Shown here piece after piece: positions 5,248 through 10,461 of a DNA stretch of 10,461 nt. Position 1 is the first letter of the stretch, and every line of letters starts with the position of its first letter. The translations under genes and the position numbers were made by a program. The DNA is from Clostridia bacterium (GTDB lineage: Bacteria; Bacillota; DULZ01): contig JAAYOX010000172.1 in the NCBI GenBank assembly GCA_012520135.1, positions 1-10,461 of the forward strand, given 5' to 3'. Under the pieces are notes generated by a model that was not told the origin of the DNA, ran no database searches, and saw nothing but the letters and a program-made list of their open reading frames with translations.

Positions 5248-5756
5248 ATTCGAATGACCAAAAAACCTTAACCCCGGAAGAACAAGTAAACAAAAATATT
5301 ATTTTGGCTTCTATTGATCAGGTACTGGATTATGCCAGAGCCCACTCCTTTTGGCCGGTTACCTTTGGATTGGCTTGCTGTGCTATCGAAATGATGGCCG
5401 CCGGTGGTGCCAGGTATGACATTGCCCGATTTGGTTATGAGGTATTCCGTCCCTCGCCCCGCCAGTCAGACCTGATGATTGTGGCGGGTACAATCACCGA
5501 TAAAATGGCTCCCTTAGTAAGGAGGGTCTATGATCAAATGCCGGAACCAAAATACGTGATGGCCATGGGAAGTTGTGCTATCAGTGGAGGTCCTTTCGCG
5601 GATTCCTATCATGTAGTGCCCGGCGCAGACGAGATTTTGCCTGTGGATGTTTATGTTCCTGGGTGTCCTCCTCGTCCCGAGGCCTTAATCCATGGTTTAT
5701 TGACTTTAAGGGAAAAAGTCAAAAACCCGAAAGTGGTGATGAGGAAACATGGATAA
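5238..5756 (+). CDS. nuoB: NADH-quinone oxidoreductase subunit B
   Basis: NuoB holds the terminal [4Fe-4S] cluster N2, which passes electrons to quinone at the interface with NuoD. From ATG 5238 the product is 172 residues. The four cluster ligands are visible as the tandem Cys47-Cys48 in GLACCAIEMMAAGG, Cys113 in MGSCAISGG and Cys143 in VPGCPPRPE. The surrounding RYDIARFGYEVFRPSPRQSDLMIV block is family-typical, given here from residues 59-82. The protein is soluble and sits in the peripheral arm. Its start overlaps nuoA by 10 nt and its end overlaps nuoC by 8 nt. An in-frame GTG at 5208 would add 10 residues coded inside nuoA and is less likely. Confidence 0.97.
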   Translation: MVVNSNDQKTLTPEEQVNKNIILASIDQVLDYARAHSFWPVTFGLACCAIEMMAAGGARYDIARFGYEVFRPSPRQSDLMIVAGTITDKMAPLVRRVYDQMPEPKYVMAMGSCAISGGPFADSYHVVPGADEILPVDVYVPGCPPRPEALIHGLLTLREKVKNPKVVMRKHG

Positions 5757-6210
5757 GCACATGTCCTTAGATGAAGTAATTGCCGGATTACAGGCCAAGT
5801 ATCCTGAGCAATTGGAAGTTGTGGAAGATTCCTTACAGCCTGCCGTCCGGGTTAAATCGGATATCCTTTTGAAAGTAATGCAGGAACTGAAAGAGGAATA
5901 TGGACTTGATTTTTTGGCGGATCTTACTGCCGTGGACCTGGGAGACGAGGGTTTCAGAGCCATTAATCATGTAATGTCCTGGAAACCCTATCGAATGTTA
6001 CGGGTAGAAGTGGATGTACCTAAGAACCGTCCTCGCGTACCGTCCCTGACGGATTTGTGGGCGGCTGCCAATGTACAGGAAAGAGAAGCTTTCGACATGT
6101 TTGGCATCATTTATGAAGGTCACCCAAAATTAACGAGAATTTTATTGTCTGATAATTTTGAAGGTTATCCTCTTCGCAAGGATTTTAAGATTACTTCCAG
6201 GAGAAAATAG
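5749..6210 (+). CDS. nuoC: NADH-quinone oxidoreductase subunit C
   Basis: NuoC is the 30-kDa peripheral-arm subunit that packs against NuoB and NuoD; it carries no cofactor. The product is 153 residues and is not fused to NuoD, unlike the NuoCD fusion of E. coli. The family signature is near the C-terminus at residues 111-146: EREAFDMFGIIYEGHPKL, followed by TRILL and GYPLRKDF. The N-terminal half is a mixed alpha-beta domain with little motif content. ATG 5749 overlaps the nuoB stop by 8 nt, with a GAGG ribosome binding site at 5741-5744. A 23-nt gap separates it from nuoD. Confidence 0.95.
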   Translation: MDKHMSLDEVIAGLQAKYPEQLEVVEDSLQPAVRVKSDILLKVMQELKEEYGLDFLADLTAVDLGDEGFRAINHVMSWKPYRMLRVEVDVPKNRPRVPSLTDLWAAANVQEREAFDMFGIIYEGHPKLTRILLSDNFEGYPLRKDFKITSRRK

Positions 6211-6219
6211 CAGTCAAAA

Positions 6220-6228
6220 AAGGAGGTG
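6220..6228 (+). promoter_or_regulatory. Ribosome binding site that fixes the nuoD start
   Basis: AAGGAGGTG is nearly perfect and overlaps the in-frame GTG at 6228. ATG 6234, 7 nt after the GGAGG core, is therefore the start. Confidence 0.8.
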
Positions 6229-6233
6229 TGAGG

Positions 6234-7352
6234 ATGTCTTTAGCAGATGATAAATTTTTGCGTACTGAAGAGCTGACTTTGAATATGGGACCCCAGCACC
6301 CCAGTACTCACGGAGTATATAGGGCTATTTTGACGTTGGATGGGGAGTACATCAAAGGAATGGAGAACGTGATCGGCTACCTTCATCGCGGGATGGAGAA
6401 GCTGGCCGAAGCCAGGACCTATCCCCAGTTTATTCCTTATCCTGATCGTCTTGATTATGCGGCGGGGATGCTTAACGAACTAGGGTATGTGCAAGCGGTA
6501 GAAAAGCTAATGGGTATTGAAGTGCCCGAAAGAGCGGAATATATTCGAATTATCATGGCTGAACTTCAAAGAATGGCCAGCCATATGGTGATGCTGGGCA
6601 GTTACGCCTTGGACTTGGGTGGATACACTCCTTGGATGTACTTTTTCCGAGATAGGGAGAAAATACTGGACTTATTTGAAATGGCTTCGGGCGCCAGGAT
6701 GACTCCCTGTTATATGCGGATAGGGGGTGTAGCGGAGGATTTGCCCCCGGAATTTCTACCTCAGTTGAGAAAATTTATGGACAGCATGCCTGCTTCCTTT
6801 GAAGAATATGACAATATAGTGACCGGCAATGAAATTTTTATTGCCAGGACCAAAGGTGTAGGAGTATTGCCCGTTGAAAAGCTACTGTCTTATGGGGTAA
6901 CAGGCCCTAATTTAAGAGCTGCCGGTGTTGATTATGACTTAAGGAAAGTGGCACCTTACGGTATTTACGATCGTTTTGAGTTTGACGTTCCCGTTTACGA
7001 AAACGGAGACTGCTTTGACCGGTTTGTGATCCGGATAGCTGAAATGAAGCAATCTTTACGGATTCTGGAACAGGCGATTAAAGACTTACCGGAAGGTCCT
7101 ATCAAAGCAAAAGTTCCCAGGGTAATTAAACCGCCCAAGGGAGAGGTCTATCATCAGATTGAAGGCTCTAAGGGTGTTTTAGGCTATTATGTGGTCAGTG
7201 ATGAAACGAATAAGCCATACCGTCTGCATATCCATGGCCCCTCGTTCATTAACTTAGGAGCACTGCCGGATATGTGTATGGATTTGACCCTGCAGGATGT
7301 AATAGCCACAATTGCCTCAATCGATTTTATTCTCGGTGAAGTTGATCGTTAA
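6234..7352 (+). CDS. nuoD: NADH-quinone oxidoreductase subunit D
   Basis: NuoD is the 49-kDa subunit, related to the large subunit of NiFe hydrogenases, and forms the quinone-binding cavity with NuoB. From ATG 6234 the product is 372 residues. The quinone-site loop is MGPQHPSTHG (18-27), with His22 and His26, and Tyr69 in PYPDRLDY corresponds to the quinone-contacting tyrosine of the family. Other conserved blocks are IGYLHRGMEKLAE (47-59), RAEYIRIIMAELQRMASHM, GARMTPCYMRIGG, and a C-terminal ending in GEVDR. The CxxC pairs that bind nickel in hydrogenases are absent, so this is a true complex I subunit. It is followed after 26 nt by nuoH; nuoE, nuoF and nuoG do not intervene. Confidence 0.97.
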   Translation: MSLADDKFLRTEELTLNMGPQHPSTHGVYRAILTLDGEYIKGMENVIGYLHRGMEKLAEARTYPQFIPYPDRLDYAAGMLNELGYVQAVEKLMGIEVPERAEYIRIIMAELQRMASHMVMLGSYALDLGGYTPWMYFFRDREKILDLFEMASGARMTPCYMRIGGVAEDLPPEFLPQLRKFMDSMPASFEEYDNIVTGNEIFIARTKGVGVLPVEKLLSYGVTGPNLRAAGVDYDLRKVAPYGIYDRFEFDVPVYENGDCFDRFVIRIAEMKQSLRILEQAIKDLPEGPIKAKVPRVIKPPKGEVYHQIEGSKGVLGYYVVSDETNKPYRLHIHGPSFINLGALPDMCMDLTLQDVIATIASIDFILGEVDR

Positions 7353-7378
7353 GAAAAACTAGTGTAGGGGAGAGGACT

Positions 7379-8425
7379 ATGGAAAATCTGTTTGTCAATA
7401 TCTCCGGTGCACTTCGAGGGTGGTTTACCGGCATGGGACTGCCGCCGATGGCGGTAGAGGCTATTATGGCACTGGTTTTTTTGGTGGCAATTTTAGCCTT
7501 CGTATTGCTGAACGTAGTCTATCTGGTGTACCTGGAACGGAAATTGTCTGCATACATGCAGCAACGGCTGGGTCCTAACAGAGTTGGCCCTCGAGGCTTG
7601 TTTCAGACTCTCTTAGATGTGCTCAAGTTATTTGGTAAAGAAGATATTATTCCCAATGCGGCAGACCGGTGGGTCTTCAGATTGGCAGCCATTTTGGTAA
7701 TGGTACCGGCTATTATGGCCTTTGCCGTAGTTCCCTTTGGTCAGGGAATGATCGCCGTGGACCTGAATATCGGTATCTTCTACTTTGTGGCTGTATCTTC
7801 CACAGCTACCATTGCCTTCTTGATGGCAGGCTGGGGTTCTAATAACAAATGGGCTCTTTTAGGCGGTATGCGTACCGTGGCCCAGATGGTTAGTTATGAA
7901 TTGCCAATGGTTTTATCTTTGCTGGGTGTGGTTATGCTGGCCGGTTCTTTAAGAATCTCCGATATTATGGCTGCCCAAAAAACAGTGTGGTTTGTGGTGT
8001 TGCAGCCGGTAGCGTTTTTGATTTATTTAGTTGCATCTACAGCGGAATTAAACCGGCAGCCTTTCGACTTGCCTGAAGGGGAGCAAGAATTGACGGCAGG
8101 ACCTTTCACTGAATACAGTGGTATGCGTTATGCCCTGTTCTTCTTGGCTGAATATACCAATATGATTGCGGTCTCTGCAATTGCTGCCACTCTGTTTCTC
8201 GGTGGCCCTCAAGGACCGTGGTTACCTTCATGGCTCTGGTTTGTGATTAAGGTCTATGTAATGATTGGCATTTACATGTGGTTCCGTTGGACATTTCCCA
8301 GGATCAGGATGGATCATTTATTGGCTTTCAACTGGAAGTTCCTGGTGCCTTTGTCTTTGGCCAATGTTTTGGTTACGGGCATTGGTTTGGAAATCTATAA
8401 ATGGTTTCAAACCATAAGGTGGTGA
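7379..8425 (+). CDS. nuoH: NADH-quinone oxidoreductase subunit H
   Basis: NuoH anchors the peripheral arm to the membrane and forms the entry to the quinone chamber and the first (E-channel) proton path. The 348 residues contain about eight hydrophobic membrane segments. The first is near residues 28-52 and runs into the conserved cytosolic loop LERKLSAYMQQRLGPNRVG (52-70). The second signature, ELNRQPFDLPEGEQELTAG (223-241), is the acidic loop that faces the quinone site and is followed by TEYSGMRYALFFLAEY. The start is ATG 7379, after GGGGAGAGG at about 7367-7375. Only 4 nt separate its stop from nuoI. Confidence 0.97.
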   Translation: MENLFVNISGALRGWFTGMGLPPMAVEAIMALVFLVAILAFVLLNVVYLVYLERKLSAYMQQRLGPNRVGPRGLFQTLLDVLKLFGKEDIIPNAADRWVFRLAAILVMVPAIMAFAVVPFGQGMIAVDLNIGIFYFVAVSSTATIAFLMAGWGSNNKWALLGGMRTVAQMVSYELPMVLSLLGVVMLAGSLRISDIMAAQKTVWFVVLQPVAFLIYLVASTAELNRQPFDLPEGEQELTAGPFTEYSGMRYALFFLAEYTNMIAVSAIAATLFLGGPQGPWLPSWLWFVIKVYVMIGIYMWFRWTFPRIRMDHLLAFNWKFLVPLSLANVLVTGIGLEIYKWFQTIRW

Positions 8426-8429
8426 TTTT

Positions 8430-8834
8430 GTGTTAGGAGTAGGATTAGTTAAAGGATTACGGACAACTGCTGCCAATCTATTTGGAAAAGCCATTACAGA
8501 ACAGTATCCTGAACGGAAACCAAATCTGCCGCCTCGTTCTCATGGTAGTTTTACTTTAGAAGCGGAAAAGTGTAACGCCTGTGGCGTCTGTAGTAACAGC
8601 TGTCCTAACAATGTCATTACTGTCTCTTCTGAGCGTGATGAGAATAAGAAACGTTTTTTGACCGGTTATCAGATGGATTTAGGCTATTGTCTCTTTTGCG
8701 GTCTTTGTGTGGAGTCTTGTCCCAGCGATGCTTTGCATGTGGACAACAACTTTGAGTTGAGTGCTTATTACCGGGATGACACGGTACAAACCCTATTTGA
8801 AGGGGCACTCAAAAAGCAGGTAGCCAATGAATAA
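8430..8834 (+). CDS. nuoI: NADH-quinone oxidoreductase subunit I
   Basis: NuoI carries clusters N6a and N6b, the two [4Fe-4S] centres that hand electrons to N2 in NuoB. The 134-residue product contains two ferredoxin-type motifs: Cys48, 51, 54 and 58 in CNACGVCSNSCP, and Cys87, 90, 93 and 97 in CLFCGLCVESCP. A short N-terminal amphipathic stretch (about residues 1-35) would lie on the membrane surface. It is shorter than the E. coli protein but has all eight ligands. The start is GTG 8430, with AAGGTGGTGA (8416-8425) at the end of nuoH acting as ribosome binding site. In a complex without NuoEFG, this subunit is the outermost iron-sulfur carrier visible here and a plausible docking point for a ferredoxin; that role is inference. 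Confidence 0.96.
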   Translation: MLGVGLVKGLRTTAANLFGKAITEQYPERKPNLPPRSHGSFTLEAEKCNACGVCSNSCPNNVITVSSERDENKKRFLTGYQMDLGYCLFCGLCVESCPSDALHVDNNFELSAYYRDDTVQTLFEGALKKQVANE

Positions 8835-8870
8835 TCATTTATACGGCTTAAGAAACGGGGTGATTATGCT

Positions 8871-9365
8871 ATGGTGTCACCATTAGTATTTTGGATCGTG
8901 GCCGGGATAACCATCATTGCCGCTTTGGCAGTAGTTAACCTAACTAACTTGATACACAGTGCCTTATGGCTGATTGTTGCTTTTGTTGGGGTGGCTATTA
9001 CCTATTTGATTTTAGAGGCTGAATTTCTGGCTGCGGTGCAAATCATTGTTTATGCAGGTGCCATTGCCATCTTGATTGTTTTCGGTGTGATGTTGACGAG
9101 ACGCGGTGATATCCGGGAAAGTAATCTGTTTAACAATTACCGGTTAGCCGGTGGGCTGATCTCTTTAGGCCTGATGGCTACCATTGTTACCATGGTAGTT
9201 AAAACTCAATGGGCGATTGATGTGGCAGCCGTTCCGGCTAATAGTGTGGGCTTGTTGGCTCAGAATCTATTGGGGCAATTTGTCATTCCCTTTGAAATAG
9301 CGGCCATGTTGCTTTTGGTAGCTTTAGTTGGAGCCATTATTATTGCGAAAGAGGTGAGGGACTAG
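8871..9365 (+). CDS. nuoJ: NADH-quinone oxidoreductase subunit J
   Basis: NuoJ is a membrane subunit between NuoH and NuoK that takes part in proton transfer. The 164 residues form about five membrane segments, near residues 5-24, 29-48, 54-74, 92-111 and 139-159. The conserved third segment reads VQIIVYAGAIAILIVFGVM (56-74), preceded by acidic residues Glu49 and Glu51. Start ATG 8871 follows GGGGTGAT (8857-8864). A 36-nt gap separates it from nuoI, and nuoK starts 1 nt after its stop codon. Sequence conservation is modest in this family, but segment pattern and position make the call secure. Confidence 0.95.
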   Translation: MVSPLVFWIVAGITIIAALAVVNLTNLIHSALWLIVAFVGVAITYLILEAEFLAAVQIIVYAGAIAILIVFGVMLTRRGDIRESNLFNNYRLAGGLISLGLMATIVTMVVKTQWAIDVAAVPANSVGLLAQNLLGQFVIPFEIAAMLLLVALVGAIIIAKEVRD

Positions 9366-9366
9366 C

Positions 9367-9675
9367 ATGGTAACACTTAATCATTACCTCATCCTTGCAG
9401 CGATATTGTTTTGTATCGGCTTTTACGGTGCCGTTGCCAAGAAAAACGCGGTGGCTGTTTTGATGGGCATCGAATTAATGTTGAACTCCGTCAACATTAA
9501 TTTGGTCGCCTTTAACCGTTTTTTAAATCCTGGCGAAATGACCGGCCATATTTTTGCTCTGATGGTCATTGTCGTAGCTGCTGCCGAAGTTGCAGTGGGA
9601 TTAGCGTTGATCCTCAATATTTATCGTCAACGGCTGACTACGGATGTAAATGATCTTGATTGGCTGAAATGGTAG
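9367..9675 (+). CDS. nuoK: NADH-quinone oxidoreductase subunit K
   Basis: NuoK is a three-helix membrane subunit related to MrpC of the multisubunit Na+/H+ antiporters. The 102 residues match family length. Membrane segments lie at about residues 5-24, 28-50 and 60-84. The two intramembrane glutamates known to be needed for proton pumping are present: Glu36 in MGIELMLNSVNINLVAF and Glu74 in VVAAAEVAVGLALIL. GAGGTGAGG at 9351-9359, inside the end of nuoJ, is the ribosome binding site, and the two genes are separated by a single base, indicating coupled translation. Confidence 0.97.
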   Translation: MVTLNHYLILAAILFCIGFYGAVAKKNAVAVLMGIELMLNSVNINLVAFNRFLNPGEMTGHIFALMVIVVAAAEVAVGLALILNIYRQRLTTDVNDLDWLKW

Positions 9676-9707
9676 ATTGGGACTAAAAGGTAGGTGAAAA
9701 CAAACCG

Positions 9708-10461
9708 ATGATTAATCTTGCTTGGTTAATTCCTGTATTACCGGCGATTGCCTTCGTCATAATCATTTTTCTCACTAGGCGGTTGCAGATGGTAAGTGCC
9801 TTAACTGCGATTCTTGCTATGGCAGGTTCATTTATTATTTCAGTGGGAATCGTGGCTGAGGTTTTGATTAACCGTATTACCATGGATAATCCGGTGGAAA
9901 TAGCGGCTCGCTGGCTTGAAGTGCCCGGCAGCCTGTTTATCCAGGCCGGGGTATTAATCGATCCATTATCTGCGGTAATGCTGTTTGTAGTGACTTTTAT
10001 CGCCCTCCTGGTAATGATTTACTCGGTAGGGTATATGAAGGGGGAACCGGGATATTCTACTTTTTTTGCCTATTTGTCCCTGTTCAGCTGCTCCATGTTG
10101 GGCCTGGTAGTATCAAACAACTATTTCCAGATCTTCATGTTCTGGGAACTGGTAGGTTTGTGTTCCTACTTGCTAATCGGTTTCTATTACCACAAGGAAT
10201 CCGCTTCTGCTGCTAATAAGAAAGCCTTTATTACCAACAGAGTCGGAGACTTTGGGTTTATGCTGGGAATGTTTTTCCTGTTCCTGCTCTTTGGAACCTT
10301 CAATTTCCAAGAGTTGGCAGCTGTTATTCCCACCTATACCAATGAAGCGTTGCTTACCATTGTTGCTTTGTTGATCTTTGTAGGTCCTATTGCCAAATCG
10401 GCTCAATTCCCTCTCCATGTATGGTTGCCTGACGCTATGGAAGGTCCTACTCCGGTGAGTG
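9708..10461 (+). CDS. nuoL: NADH-quinone oxidoreductase subunit L, 5' part (runs off the window)
   Basis: NuoL is the distal antiporter-like proton-pumping subunit with the long lateral helix. The frame is open from ATG 9708 to the window edge, giving 251 residues of a protein usually above 600. AGGTGA at 9692-9697 is the ribosome binding site. The N-terminal block GVLIDPLSAVMLFVVTFIA (81-99) precedes the key glutamate Glu147 in MFWELVGLCSYLLIGFYYH. ANKKAFITNRVGDFGFMLG (169-187) and the proton-channel lysine Lys230 in AKSAQFPLHVWLPDAMEGPT (229-248) follow. All match the antiporter family and favour NuoL over NuoM or NuoN. The gap after nuoK is 32 nt. nuoM and nuoN are expected beyond the edge but are not seen. 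Confidence 0.96.
   Translation, partial: MINLAWLIPVLPAIAFVIIIFLTRRLQMVSALTAILAMAGSFIISVGIVAEVLINRITMDNPVEIAARWLEVPGSLFIQAGVLIDPLSAVMLFVVTFIALLVMIYSVGYMKGEPGYSTFFAYLSLFSCSMLGLVVSNNYFQIFMFWELVGLCSYLLIGFYYHKESASAANKKAFITNRVGDFGFMLGMFFLFLLFGTFNFQELAAVIPTYTNEALLTIVALLIFVGPIAKSAQFPLHVWLPDAMEGPTPVS

Noticed and set aside
10173..10418. Reverse-strand open frame opposite nuoL
   Set aside because: The forward frame is unmistakable NuoL with conserved Lys and Glu motifs; the reverse frame is polar and low in complexity.
1..10461. CRISPR array, insertion sequence, prophage, toxin-antitoxin or defence genes
   Set aside because: No short regular repeats, transposase or integrase motifs, or small paired unknown genes were seen; every sizeable frame is a housekeeping or complex I gene.

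Overview
The window is an ordinary-looking chromosomal stretch from a Gram-positive, low-to-mid GC bacterium, most likely a member of the class Clostridia (Peptococcaceae/Desulfotomaculum-Heliobacterium side). This rests on the rpsP-khpA-rimM-trmD-rplS-lepB-rbgA-rnhB gene order, strong AGGAGG-type ribosome binding sites, several TTG/GTG starts, a short single-anchor signal peptidase, and a nuo cluster lacking nuoEFG. The species cannot be named from the sequence. All genes are on the + strand.

Region 1 (1-2271) is a translation operon: ribosomal protein S16 (rpsP), KH-domain RNA-binding protein KhpA, 16S maturation factor RimM, tRNA m1G37 methyltransferase TrmD and ribosomal protein L19 (rplS). 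It closes with a clear Rho-independent terminator. A perfect 8-bp hairpin precedes rpsP.

Region 2 (2284-3673) holds signal peptidase I (lepB) and the 50S assembly GTPase RbgA/YlqF, 8 nt apart. Region 3 (3674-3874) is non-coding and contains the least explained object here: a roughly 110-130 bp inverted-repeat element with a near-continuous 20-bp terminal stem and further internal pairing. It may be a structured RNA, an elaborate terminator or a miniature mobile repeat. It is followed by rnhB (RNase HII).

Region 4 (4664-4893) is a 230-bp non-coding leader with a perfect TATAAT and a small dyad around it. It probably carries the promoter for region 5.

Region 5 (4894-10461, continuing off the right edge) is a respiratory complex I operon in the order nuoA-B-C-D-H-I-J-K-L. 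The NADH-oxidising module genes nuoE, nuoF and nuoG, which commonly lie between nuoD and nuoH, are absent from that position. The quinone-reducing module (B, C, D, I) and the membrane proton-pumping arm (A, H, J, K, L) are present and look intact. This fits an 11-subunit complex that takes electrons from something other than a co-encoded NADH dehydrogenase module, with ferredoxin as a possible donor.

Most genes are recognised with high confidence. The starts of rpsP, rplS, rnhB, nuoA, nuoB and nuoD were placed downstream of the longest open frame because the ribosome binding site or family length requires it. No previously undescribed protein system is visible; the novelty candidates are the non-coding element at 3683-3808 and the arrangement of the nuo operon.
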